Assembly (NCBI GenBank): GCA_020849665.1
Contig: JADLFX010000060.1
Span: forward strand, 62,001-126,000
Direction: 5' to 3'
Source: Planctomycetota bacterium
GTDB taxonomy: Bacteria; Planctomycetota; UBA1135; UBA2386
Length of the DNA stretch: 64,000 bases
The notes beneath the pieces were generated by a model. It made no database searches and was not told where the DNA came from. It saw only the letters and a list, made by a program, of their open reading frames with translations. How positions within the stretch are numbered: position 1 is the stretch's first letter; each line of letters opens with the position of its first letter. Below are positions 34,339-43,190 of this stretch, piece by piece. Position numbers and translations under genes: made by a program.

Positions 34339-34786
34339 GGGACCTGGGTGGGGGAGGGTGGAGAGGAAGCTCCGCCCGACCACTGCCGGCGATTCGCTCG
34401 CCACGGCACGGCAGGAGACTGCCCCTCCAGAGCCTTGCCCCGGGCCCCAGGTGTGGTGCGCCTGGCTCGGGAACCGCTGCTCCGCAGAGATGGTGAAGCT
34501 CGTGGCGATCAGGACCAGCGCCTGAAATACCGTGAGCCGCATCCGCTCGAACCGCTCGGTCAGATCGAAGCTGCGCGTCACGCGCACCCTCCAATACTGG
34601 CCGTGCTTCCTGGGTGGCTCGACTTGGTATCAGGTGAACACTTGAAGGGACGGGTCCCGGCGCGCAAGCCGGGATCGCCACGCCACTTCCCCGCGGAGTG
34701 TTTTTCTTTCGGCGCCAGGGATTCTCCGAGCCGCGTTCCGGCCCTCCCGCTCTCGCAAGGATGCGCGCGCAGCGACGCGAAGTGAA
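34339..34786 (-). other. 448-bp gap between NUDIX and beta-helix copy 1
   Basis: No independent gene is supported here. The lower third may be coding if the beta-helix gene starts at GTG 34581, where a good Shine-Dalgarno (GGAGGG) is present. A small hairpin (CCCGGC/GCCGGG, around 34657-34675) may end NUDIX transcription. No U-tract is seen. Confidence 0.4.
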
Positions 34787-35359
34787 TCACGACCCAGGTT
34801 CTCTCGCCGGTGCCCGCACCTGCGAATCCAGATCATGGAAGTAGAGGGCCGCCACGACCAGGGCGTGGTCGATCCCACCGGCGCGCACGAGACCCGGCAC
34901 CTCGGCCAGCGGGACCTCCACGACCTCGATGTCTTCGCCCGAGTCCATCTCCAGCTCCCCGACCCTGGCACAGCCGCACGCCAGATAGGTGTGGCAGACG
35001 TTGCCGAACAGCGCCGGGTTGGGGCGCACGCGGCCCAGAGGACGCAGCTCGCGTGCCGCGTAGCCGGTCTCCTCGCGGAGTTCGCGCGCGGCGGCCAGGG
35101 CGGGGTCCTCGCCCCGGTGGATCAGTCCGCCGGGGATCTCCAGGGTGAAAGTCTCGGTGCCGTGCCGGTACTGGCGCACCAGGATGAGCCGGCCCTCGTC
35201 GGTCACCGGCACCACGTTGACCCAGTCCTCGGTGCGGATCAGGAAGAACCCCAGGTCCTGCCCGGTGCGAGGCGAGCGGCGCCGCGCCTTCACGACATCG
35301 AAGACCTTGTAGCGGGCCAGCGTCTCCTCGTTCAGGTGCTCCCAGGGCTGCAGCGGCAT
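34787..35359 (-). CDS. NUDIX hydrolase, ADP-ribose pyrophosphatase-like
   Basis: A 190-residue NUDIX enzyme likely to hydrolyse ADP-ribose or another nucleoside diphosphate derivative. The box G78-x5-E84-x7-R92-E-L-R-E-E-T-G-Y100 is complete. The preceding LILVRQYRHGTETFTLEIPGG and following PNPALFGNVCHTYLA resemble the NudF/ADPRase subgroup. The ATG at 35359 lies 7 nt after a -10-like TATCGT, so a leaderless mRNA is possible. It follows the carboxypeptidase-regulatory/phosphatase-like pair after 32 nt. Confidence 0.9.
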   Translation of the reverse strand: MPLQPWEHLNEETLARYKVFDVVKARRRSPRTGQDLGFFLIRTEDWVNVVPVTDEGRLILVRQYRHGTETFTLEIPGGLIHRGEDPALAAARELREETGYAARELRPLGRVRPNPALFGNVCHTYLACGCARVGELEMDSGEDIEVVEVPLAEVPGLVRAGGIDHALVVAALYFHDLDSQVRAPAREPGS

Positions 35360-35366
35360 CCCGCCG

Positions 35367-35372
35367 ACGATA
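35367..35372 (-). promoter_or_regulatory. -10-like element for a leaderless NUDIX transcript
   Basis: The minus strand has TATCGT ending 7 nt before the NUDIX ATG. The same hexamer precedes sixA at 51822. Confidence 0.4.
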
Positions 35373-35391
35373 CCCGCGGGCCGCGCAGGGC

Positions 35392-36366
35392 TCAGGGTTT
35401 CACCAGCTCCCGCGTGTGCAGCAGGTCCCCGCCGGCGTCCCGGAACTCGATCGCAAGGCGCCGGCCGTCGAAGCGGAACCACACGAACCCGCCGCCCGCG
35501 TGCTGGAAGCGGGTGAGCGGCCCGCGTCGGGCGGGCCCGGCCGTGTCCGCCCCGGCACCCGCGCCGCTCAGGACATGGAGCGTGGCCGATCCCGCCTCGA
35601 TCAGCTCCAGCCATTCGCGGTCGGAGGCGATGTAGACGTCCACCTTGTGGCGCTCCAGGTACGCGCCCAGCCGATCGCGGAAGAGCTGCGCCTCGAGGCC
35701 GTCGCTGCGCTCCTTGCCCTCGGCGTAGAACGAGCGATGGCCGAACACGATCTTCCAGTCCGCCTTGGACTGCTCCAGCGGGTGCACCACGAGGCGCTGC
35801 GCCGCGCGTGTGGCCCCCACGTGCGCGGGACCCACGAGGCTCGTGGTGTCGGCGGCGAAGAAGTGGAACGTGCGGCCATGCGCCCGGACCTGGAAGTCGT
35901 AGGCGAAGCTCTGCATCGTCCACCGGCGGTTGGTCTTGCCGTACTCGATCTGCGCCGCGACGTCGCCCTTGAGGTCGGCGGGGCCCAGGGCAGGGTAGAA
36001 CGGGACCGCGAGCGCCACGGGGTCGTAGACCTCTTCGAAGCGGCTGCGCCAGAGCGGGTCCCGGGCGCTGGCGACTCCCTGTGGCCGGAAGCCATCGCCC
36101 AGGAGGAGCACGAAGTCGAGCGGACCGGTGGGAGCCAGGCGGGCCAGCGTGTCCGCGACCCGGCGCTGGCCCGGTCCGCCGCTGCCCCAGTTGCCCAGTG
36201 CCGCGAACACCAGGTCCGCGACGTCACCCCCGGTTCGCGGCGCAGTGGCCGTGGCGGGCGAGGTGCCCGGATCCGGGCGGGTGCCGGGCCGTGTCGCGCC
36301 CGCGGACGGATCCTGGCCGCAGGCGGAACTGAGCAGGAGAACTACCAGCCAGGCTCGCATGGTCAT
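35392..36366 (-). CDS. Degenerate purple-acid-phosphatase-like lipoprotein
   Basis: A 324-residue exported protein (lipobox LSSAC, C16) with the layout of TRAP-type metallophosphoesterases but with most metal ligands altered. GDWG is G58-N59-W-G. GDNFY is G90-D91-G-F-R94, which loses the Tyr. LGNHD is L127-G-P129-A130-D. The first GH site is kept (FGH210RS). The last GHxH is A247-S-D-R250. It is probably catalytically dead or has a changed function. The ATG overlaps the stop of the upstream carboxypeptidase-regulatory gene (ATGA), so the two are coupled and may form an envelope complex. Confidence 0.7.
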   Translation of the reverse strand: MTMRAWLVVLLLSSACGQDPSAGATRPGTRPDPGTSPATATAPRTGGDVADLVFAALGNWGSGGPGQRRVADTLARLAPTGPLDFVLLLGDGFRPQGVASARDPLWRSRFEEVYDPVALAVPFYPALGPADLKGDVAAQIEYGKTNRRWTMQSFAYDFQVRAHGRTFHFFAADTTSLVGPAHVGATRAAQRLVVHPLEQSKADWKIVFGHRSFYAEGKERSDGLEAQLFRDRLGAYLERHKVDVYIASDREWLELIEAGSATLHVLSGAGAGADTAGPARRGPLTRFQHAGGGFVWFRFDGRRLAIEFRDAGGDLLHTRELVKP

Positions 36367-38060
36367 CGTCGCGTGCGCAGAACCAGATCCCGATGGGTGC
36401 GGCCGAGTGTAGCGACGATCGCCACACCATCTTCGGGCTGGTTGCTGCCGTCCACGGCCACCACGCGCACCGGACCCTCGGCCGGATGTTCGACCAGGAA
36501 GCTCCCGTCCGCGCCGCTGAGCGCCACCTGATTGGCCGCGACGGTGCCGCCCTCGAGGATCCGCCGCCCCGCGATCCCGCCCGGGACCTGCACCGGACCC
36601 TCCGCCAGGACGCGCACGGGCACGCCGGCGCGCGGCGACCCGTCGGGACCGAGCACGCGGCCGCTGGCCAGTGCCACGAGGCCCGCGCGGACCCGGGCCT
36701 CGGGATCGGCAGGCAGCAGGTCGTAGGCGCTCGGCGCGCCGGCGGTGTCCACGCTCTCGAAGTACGGCATGCAGCCGGTTGCCAGGATGCGCACGCGCAC
36801 CTCGCCGCCCGGGAGTTCGGCGGCGAAGCGTCCGTGCGCGTCGGTCCGGGTCTCCACGGGCGTCGTGTCGTCCTCGTGCAGGCTCACGGCCACGCGAGCG
36901 TCCGCCACTGGGGTCAGCCCAGGCCGCAGGCGCACGACCCCGGCGAGGCGGACCCTGGGGCGGGCGGTCAGGCGGATCTCGACGGGTTCCTGCCCCGGCC
37001 GGACGTTCTCGAGGACCCGGGACACGAAGCGGGGATGCTCGACGCGCACTCGGACCGGCGCCGCGTCCAGGCCGTCGAGCGCGAAGGTGCCGTCCGCTCC
37101 CGCCCTGGTCTCGCTCGCGCCGAAGGGGCCGTCCGCCACGGCCACCTGGGCCTCGGCCACGGGCTCGCCATCCGCGGCGCGCACGATCCGTCCGGCCAGC
37201 ACCAGGGGAGCCTGCAGGCGGAGGAGCAGGGGAGACTCCTGGTTCAGGGGAACGAAGAACTCCGCGCGGCCCAGCGCACCGCGCTCGTCGCGGGCGACCA
37301 CGCGGTAGCGCCCGGTCTGCGAGAAGCGCACGACGACCTCGCCGCCGGCACGGAACAGGGTCGCGTCGCTCGCGGCCCCCAGGTGGTGCGGGTCCGCGCT
37401 CGCGCCCGGCGCGGTGATCAGGCGCACGTGGCGTTCCCACGCGTCGCGCAGGCCCGCCGGCAGCGCGCCGCGCAGCATCGCACGTTCGCGCGGCACCCCG
37501 CCCTGCGGCGGCGGCTCGTCGAGGGAGACGATCCGGAACTCGACCGCGCGCGCCGGCTGGGCCCCGGGGTCCTCGAAGCGCATCCGGAACGGAAGCGTGT
37601 AGCGGTCGGGCCAGAGCCGCACCTCGACGGACGTGCCGGCGGCGGCCCGCGTGGCCGCCGCGAACCCGGGGTCCAGCATGCTCACGCAGGTCTCCAGATG
37701 GCCCGCGGCGCGGAAAGCCAGCTCCTGCAGCTGTCGCCCCGCGACCAGGGCGTGGCCGGCGGAGTCGCTGCGCGCGAGGACCTCCGTGCCGCCCTGCTGG
37801 CGGACTTCCACGTCCGCGAGCGGCGCGCCGTTCTCGGCGTTGCGGAAGAACAGGCGCAGGGCCGCTTCCGCCGGGGCCCCCGGAGTCCGGTCGCCGCGCG
37901 GCTGCGGCGCTGCGTCCCCGGCGCCCGTCGAGGTGGCAGGGACCGCGTGGCCGCCGCCCCCGGGATCCGGGGCGGGCGGCCCGGCGCCGCCCAGGCCGTA
38001 GCGCAGCGCGAGCGCGATCAGCACCAGGGCCGCGGCCAGCAGGACGACGCGCTTGCCCAC
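36363..38060 (-). CDS. Membrane-anchored carboxypeptidase-regulatory-like domain protein
   Basis: A 565-residue protein with one N-terminal membrane anchor (residues 4-22, RVVLLAAALVLIALALR), a Pro/Gly-rich linker and several beta-sandwich repeats of the carboxypeptidase regulatory type. Typical repeat cores: PLADVEVRQQGGTEVLARSD, LAGRIVRAADGEPVAEAQV, ADGTFALDGLDAAPVRVRV and ASGRVLGPDGSPRAGVPVRV. No enzymatic motif is visible. The start is GTG at 38060. It probably works as an outside-facing scaffold with the coupled phosphatase-like protein. Two similar proteins occur at 48282 and 55073. Confidence 0.75.
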   Translation of the reverse strand: MGKRVVLLAAALVLIALALRYGLGGAGPPAPDPGGGGHAVPATSTGAGDAAPQPRGDRTPGAPAEAALRLFFRNAENGAPLADVEVRQQGGTEVLARSDSAGHALVAGRQLQELAFRAAGHLETCVSMLDPGFAAATRAAAGTSVEVRLWPDRYTLPFRMRFEDPGAQPARAVEFRIVSLDEPPPQGGVPRERAMLRGALPAGLRDAWERHVRLITAPGASADPHHLGAASDATLFRAGGEVVVRFSQTGRYRVVARDERGALGRAEFFVPLNQESPLLLRLQAPLVLAGRIVRAADGEPVAEAQVAVADGPFGASETRAGADGTFALDGLDAAPVRVRVEHPRFVSRVLENVRPGQEPVEIRLTARPRVRLAGVVRLRPGLTPVADARVAVSLHEDDTTPVETRTDAHGRFAAELPGGEVRVRILATGCMPYFESVDTAGAPSAYDLLPADPEARVRAGLVALASGRVLGPDGSPRAGVPVRVLAEGPVQVPGGIAGRRILEGGTVAANQVALSGADGSFLVEHPAEGPVRVVAVDGSNQPEDGVAIVATLGRTHRDLVLRTRR

Positions 38061-38086
38061 GAGCCCGTCCTAGCGCCGGCGCGCGG

Positions 38087-38584
38087 TCACTTCGCCGGCT
38101 CGGGGTTGCGGATGGCCACGCCCGAGGCGAGGAAGGTCAGTTCCTTCCGCGGAGCCGTGACCTTCGCGGCCTCCTCCTTCTTGCCGGCGTCCTCCAGGTA
38201 GTGCTTCTGCTGCTCCACGGAGATCTCCTTCTCCTCGAGCAAGCCCTCCAGCACCACCTGCCGGCCGGCGGAGTCCTTGGGCACGAAGAAGCCGTAGTCC
38301 TTGAAGCGGACGCGGATCTTCTGGCTGGCGTCGCCGACCATCATCCAGCAGCCCTTCACCTGGCAGACCTCGCCGATCTCGCCGCTGACCCGGACCGGCT
38401 TGCCCGAGTACTCGGCGGGCCTGGCCAGGGCCTGGGGCATCGCCACGGTCTCGCCGGCGGTCACGCCTGCGCCGAAGTGGGTGTAGAGCTTCTCGTCCAG
38501 CTTGCCGCCCGAGGCGTCGGCGGGCTTGGAGCAGGCGGCGAGGGCCAGGGCGAGGAGGGAGCAGAGCAGGAGGCGTGGTTCCAT
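38087..38584 (-). CDS. DUF4920-like lipoprotein
   Basis: A 165-residue exported lipoprotein (lipobox LALAAC near residue 18). The central block SGKPVRVSGEIGEVCQVKGCWM and IRVRFKDYGFFVPKDSAGR match the DUF4920 type of OB-fold-like domain. The two Cys of the C-x4-C pattern may bind a metal or form a disulfide. It ends with a charged Lys/Glu-rich helix. The function is unknown. Its transcript faces away from the OPT transporter genes, with 166 bp between the two starts. Confidence 0.7.
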   Translation of the reverse strand: MEPRLLLCSLLALALAACSKPADASGGKLDEKLYTHFGAGVTAGETVAMPQALARPAEYSGKPVRVSGEIGEVCQVKGCWMMVGDASQKIRVRFKDYGFFVPKDSAGRQVVLEGLLEEKEISVEQQKHYLEDAGKKEEAAKVTAPRKELTFLASGVAIRNPEPAK

Positions 38585-38750
38585 GGTTCTGGGGATCGAA
38601 CGGGGCCGGGAGTCTACCCGCGCCCCCCGCGGACCGGCATGGGGCGCGAGGGCTGCGGCATCGCCGGGCGCCGGGTCGCGCTGTGTCTCCGCTGCGGAGG
38701 CCCCGCTAGCATCCGGGCGTTCCCTCGCCCGAACCCACAGGCAGGACCCT

Positions 38751-40850
38751 TTGGCCCACACCCCGCCCGAGCCGGAAGCGAAACCCGAGGCTTCCGAGTT
38801 CCAGCCGTACGTCCCTCCCGAGCAGACGATCCCCGAGTTCTCGCTGAAGGCGATCCTCTTCGGCGCGCTCTTCGGCATCGTGTTCGGCGCCTCGACCGTG
38901 TACCTGGCGCTGCGCGCGGGTCTGACCGTGTCGGCCTCGATCCCCATCGCGGTCCTGGCGATCTCGGTCCTGCGGCCGCTGCGCGCGACGATCCTGGAGA
39001 ACAACATCGTCCAGACGATCGGCTCGGCCGGCGAATCGGTGGCCGCGGGCGTGGCGTTCACGATCCCGGCGCTGCTCCTCCTTTCGCCCGAGGCCGGGGG
39101 CAAGGTGTACTTCGAGTACATCCAGATCATGACGCTCGCCGCCGCGGGCGGCATCCTCGGCACGCTCTTCATGGTGCCGTTGCGGCGCTCGCTGATCGTG
39201 GCCGAGCATGGCAACCTGCCCTACCCCGAGGGCACCGCCTGCGCCGACGTGCTGATCGCCGGCGAGAAGGGCGGCAAGATGGCCGGGTTCGTGTTCGGGG
39301 GGGTGATCGTCGCCTTCGTCCACAAGGTCGCCTACAGCGTGTTCGGCCTGTGGCGCGAGACGGTGGCCTACGTCACGCCGTTCAAGACCGCCGCCGGCGC
39401 CAAGTCGGCGTTCCCGAACGCGACATTCTCCGCGGACCTCACGCCCGAGTACCTCGGCGTTGGCTACATCCTCGGCCCGAAGGTGGGCGGGATCATGGTG
39501 GCCGGCGGCGTGCTCTCCTACATCGTGCTGATCCCGTTGCTCACGCTCCTCCTGCCAGAGGGCAAGGTCGTACAGGACCTGTTGGCCCAGGGAGTTCCGC
39601 AGAGCACGATCGACGGCTACGGCGAGGTCAAGCGCTACTACGAAGCGTACATCCGCTTCATCGGCGCCGGCGCGGTGACCATGGCAGGGATCATCACTCT
39701 CCTCAAGACGCTCCCGACCATCTGGCGCTCGCTGCGCGATTCGTTCGCGGCGCTGCGCGCTGGCGGCGGCGGCGGTGGCCTCAGCCGCACCGAGCGTGAC
39801 ATCCCGATCACCTGGGTGATCCTGGGCTCCATCGGTCTGGTCGGCGTGCTCGCCCTGTTGCCGATCCTGCCGGGCAGTTTCGGCGGCCGCGCGGTGATGG
39901 CCGTGTTGATGCTGGTGTTCGGGTTCTTCTTCGTCACCGTCAGCTCGCGCATCGTCGGGCTGATCGGCTCGTCGTCGAATCCGATCTCTGGCATGACCAT
40001 CGCCACGCTGCTCGGTACCTCCCTGGTGTTCGTCAGCCTGGGGATGGGAGGCAAGGTGAACGAGCCGATCGCGCTCTGCGTGGGGGCGATCGTGTGCATC
40101 GCGGCGGCCAACGCCGGCGCGACCAGCCAGGACCTGAAGACCGGATTCCTCGTGGGCGCGACGCCGGTCAAGCAGCAGGTCGGCCTCGTGATCGGCGTCC
40201 TGGTCTCCACGGTCGTGATCGGGGCCACGATCATGCTGATCAACGACGTCTACGCGCCGAAGGGCGCCGACGGGCTCTACCTGCAGGACGCGGCGGGGAA
40301 CCGGCTGCCCGGCATCGGCGCCGACAAGTTCCCGGCGCCCCAGGCCAACCTGATGGCCACGGTGATCAAGGGCGTGATGTCGCAGAACCTGCCCTGGGGC
40401 TACATCCTGGTCGGCGCCGGCCTCGCGCTGATGGTGTTCCTCTGCGGCGTGTCCCCCCTGGCCTGGGCCGTCGGCGCCTACCTGCCCCTCGGCACCACCA
40501 TGCCGATCTTCTTTGGCGGCCTGATGCGTGGCCTCACCGACAAGCTGCGTGGCGAGAAGCTCGAGAGCGAGCTGGCTCCAGGGATGCTGTTCGCCACGGG
40601 ACTTGTGGCCGGTGGCGCGTTGACGGGCGTCGCTTCCGGTGCGCTCAAGGCCATCCCTTCGACTGACGGCGCAGGCAAGGAGACCGATCTGCTCGCCAAG
40701 CTGCTCGGGCCCGGCGAGCACTGGCTGGCCACGATGGGTGAGCGGTGGCCGGGCTTCGGCGACGTACTGAGCCTCGCCGTGTTCGGAGCCATGACCACCG
40801 CGCTGGTGGTGATCGGACGCAAGAAGCTCGCGTCGGGAGTGGGAGCGTGA
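38751..40850 (+). CDS. OPT-family oligopeptide/metal transporter, first copy
   Basis: A 699-residue OPT-family transporter with about 14-16 hydrophobic helices, expected to import oligopeptides or metal chelates. Family patterns include QTIGSAGESVAAGVAFTIPA, GNLPYPEGTACADVL, SNPISGMTIATLLGTSLV and ANAGATSQDLKTGFLVGATP. No ATG fits: the best start is TTG at 38751, preceded by GCAGGA, because the frame further up overlaps the divergent lipoprotein. The second OPT gene follows after 1 nt, suggesting a two-gene operon and perhaps a heteromer. Confidence 0.9.
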   Translation: MAHTPPEPEAKPEASEFQPYVPPEQTIPEFSLKAILFGALFGIVFGASTVYLALRAGLTVSASIPIAVLAISVLRPLRATILENNIVQTIGSAGESVAAGVAFTIPALLLLSPEAGGKVYFEYIQIMTLAAAGGILGTLFMVPLRRSLIVAEHGNLPYPEGTACADVLIAGEKGGKMAGFVFGGVIVAFVHKVAYSVFGLWRETVAYVTPFKTAAGAKSAFPNATFSADLTPEYLGVGYILGPKVGGIMVAGGVLSYIVLIPLLTLLLPEGKVVQDLLAQGVPQSTIDGYGEVKRYYEAYIRFIGAGAVTMAGIITLLKTLPTIWRSLRDSFAALRAGGGGGGLSRTERDIPITWVILGSIGLVGVLALLPILPGSFGGRAVMAVLMLVFGFFFVTVSSRIVGLIGSSSNPISGMTIATLLGTSLVFVSLGMGGKVNEPIALCVGAIVCIAAANAGATSQDLKTGFLVGATPVKQQVGLVIGVLVSTVVIGATIMLINDVYAPKGADGLYLQDAAGNRLPGIGADKFPAPQANLMATVIKGVMSQNLPWGYILVGAGLALMVFLCGVSPLAWAVGAYLPLGTTMPIFFGGLMRGLTDKLRGEKLESELAPGMLFATGLVAGGALTGVASGALKAIPSTDGAGKETDLLAKLLGPGEHWLATMGERWPGFGDVLSLAVFGAMTTALVVIGRKKLASGVGA

Positions 40851-40851
40851 C

Positions 40852-42948
40852 GTGAGCGACCCTGGGACGGCCTTCCGCCCCCAGGTCGCCTCCGGGGAGC
40901 GGCAGCCGGAGTTCACCCTCCGCGCGCTGCTCCTCGGCTCGTTCCTCGGCATCGTCTTCGGCGCGTCCTCGACCTACCTCGCCCTGCGGGTCGGGTTGAC
41001 GGTCGCGGCCACCGTGCCGATCGCGGTGCTGGCGATCGCGCTCCTGCGCCCGCGCCCCGGCACCCGCGCGATCCTGGAGCACACCACGGCGCAGACCGCG
41101 GGCTCGGCCGGGGAGTCGATCGCCGCGGGCATCGCGTTCACGGTGCCGGCCCTGATCTTCCTCGGGCACCCGATGGAGGTGTCGCTCACCACCCTGATCG
41201 CGTTCACGGGCGGGGTGCTGGGCGTGCTGATGATGGTGCCGCTGCGCCGCTACCTGATCGTGAAGGAGCACGGCACGCTGCGCTACCCGGAGGGGCGCGC
41301 CAGCGCGGAGATCCTGGCCGCAGGCGAACGCGCCGGCGCCTCGGCCCGCAAGGTGTTCGTGGGCATGGGCCTCGGCCTCGCGCTGAAGGCCGTCGTGAAC
41401 GTCCTCGGCGGCGTGAAGCAGTACGTCGGTGCCTCGCTCGGCTTCTTCAAGGGCGCCTCGGTGGCGTGCGCGGTCGATCCGGCGCTGCTCGGCGTGGGCT
41501 ACATCATCGGCTACCGCATCGCACTGATGATGGTGGCCGGCAGCCTGCTGGCCAGCTTCGTGCTGGTGCCGATGATCGTGCTCTTCAGCGAGGGGCGCGC
41601 CACGCCGCTGCCGCCGGCGCCGTCCCTGCCGGAGTCCTTCGCCGACGCGGCCGGGTGGGCCTGGAATCACTACGTGCGCCACATCGGCGCGGGCGCGGTG
41701 GCCGCAGGCGGGCTCTTCGCACTGGGGCGCGCGCTGCCACAGATCGTCGCGGCGCTGCGCGGGATGTTCGCCAGCGTGCGTGGCGGCAGCGCGGCCGGCA
41801 CGGAGCGCACCGATCGCGACACGCCCGCGCCCGTCCTCCTGGCGGGTGTCCTGGCGATGGCGCTCGTGATCTGGGTGGTGCCGGTGTTCGAAGCCGACCT
41901 CCTGGCCACCGGGCTCGTGCTGGTCTTCGCGTTCCTGTTCTGCGTCGTCGCCTCGCGCATCACCGGCGAGGTGGGCACGTCGTCGATGCCGCTCTCGGGC
42001 ATGACCATCGCGGTGCTCATGGGCACCTGCGGGCTCTTCCTGGTGAGCGGCCGCGGCGGAACCGGCAACGCGCCCCTCGCCCTGGTGATCGGCGCGATCG
42101 TGTGCGTCGCGCTCTCCAACGCCGGCACCTGCAGCCAGGACCTGAAGACCGGGTTCCTCACCGGCGCGACGCCGTTCCGCCAGCAGGGCGCGCTCCTGGT
42201 GGGCGTGCTCACGTCCGTGCTCGCGGTCGGCTGGACGGCGTACCTCCTGAACGAGGCCGAGACGCGCGAGGTGGCGGTGACGCAGCCGTTCGCCGTGCCG
42301 GCGGGGCGCGTGGCCGAGGCGGCGACGGTGACCGGCAAGGGCGACGGCCGGACCTACCGCTTCGTCCGGCTCGACGCGGCCGAGGTGCCACAGGGCGCGG
42401 CGTCGGGCAACTACCTGGTCGACCCCGGCTCGCTCCAGGCCGTGGCGCTGCGCGAGGACGGGATCGGCAGCGGCCGCCTGCTCGCGCCCCAGGCCCGCCT
42501 GATGAGCGTGGTGGTCGACGGGCTCCTGGGCGGCCGGCTGCCCTGGGACCTGATCCTCATCGGCGTCGCCATCGCGGTGTTCATCGAGCTGATGGGCTTC
42601 CGCTCGCTCACCTTCGCGGTGGGGGTGTACCTGCCCCTGGATTCCACGCTGCCGGTGTTCCTCGGCGGGCTGGCCCGCCGCATCGCAGACCGGGTCTACC
42701 GGCGCGAGCCGGATGCCGAGGAGGAGCCGGAGGGCACCCTCTTCTGCTCGGGCCTGATCGCTGGGGCGAGCATCCTGGGGATCCTCGCCGCGCTGCAGGG
42801 GTTCCTGCCCGACTTCGATCCCGACACGGGTCTCGTGGCGCGGCTGGCCCTGCTCGCCGCTGCACCCTTCGCCCAGAGCGACCTCTTCGGCTGGCTGGTG
42901 CTCGCCGGGCTCGGCGCCGTGATCGTGCGGGCTGCGCGGGCGAAGTAG
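40852..42948 (+). CDS. OPT-family oligopeptide/metal transporter, second copy
   Basis: A 698-residue paralogue of the preceding transporter with the same order of motifs (QTAGSAGESIAAGIAFTVPA, GTLRYPEGRASAEIL, SSMPLSGMTIAVLMGTCGL, SNAGTCSQDLKTGFLTGATP). It differs by an insertion of about 70 polar residues near residues 465-540 (from NEAETREVAVTQPF to VALREDG), probably an outside loop domain absent in the first copy. The GTG at 40852 lies 1 nt after the first gene's stop. Tandem divergent paralogues suggest different substrates or a paired transporter. Confidence 0.9.
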   Translation: MSDPGTAFRPQVASGERQPEFTLRALLLGSFLGIVFGASSTYLALRVGLTVAATVPIAVLAIALLRPRPGTRAILEHTTAQTAGSAGESIAAGIAFTVPALIFLGHPMEVSLTTLIAFTGGVLGVLMMVPLRRYLIVKEHGTLRYPEGRASAEILAAGERAGASARKVFVGMGLGLALKAVVNVLGGVKQYVGASLGFFKGASVACAVDPALLGVGYIIGYRIALMMVAGSLLASFVLVPMIVLFSEGRATPLPPAPSLPESFADAAGWAWNHYVRHIGAGAVAAGGLFALGRALPQIVAALRGMFASVRGGSAAGTERTDRDTPAPVLLAGVLAMALVIWVVPVFEADLLATGLVLVFAFLFCVVASRITGEVGTSSMPLSGMTIAVLMGTCGLFLVSGRGGTGNAPLALVIGAIVCVALSNAGTCSQDLKTGFLTGATPFRQQGALLVGVLTSVLAVGWTAYLLNEAETREVAVTQPFAVPAGRVAEAATVTGKGDGRTYRFVRLDAAEVPQGAASGNYLVDPGSLQAVALREDGIGSGRLLAPQARLMSVVVDGLLGGRLPWDLILIGVAIAVFIELMGFRSLTFAVGVYLPLDSTLPVFLGGLARRIADRVYRREPDAEEEPEGTLFCSGLIAGASILGILAALQGFLPDFDPDTGLVARLALLAAAPFAQSDLFGWLVLAGLGAVIVRAARAK

Positions 42949-43190
42949 GCGCTCGCGGTCGCGACGCGGGACGCGCGGTCGGCGCTGTCCAGGATCGGGA
43001 TGCGGAATGTGCCGGAACGAGGTCCCGGGCGCTCCTGCCCAGGTCTGAGACGCCGCGGCGCCGTTGCGGCCATGCCAGGCGCGCGCGGGCGACTCCCTCC
43101 TGCCGGTCTCGTTTCGCGCAGATGCCTCGCTACGATACCGCGCCCCCTCGACGCCTCCAGGGGTGGAAGCAGACGGCCGAGATCTCCCGC

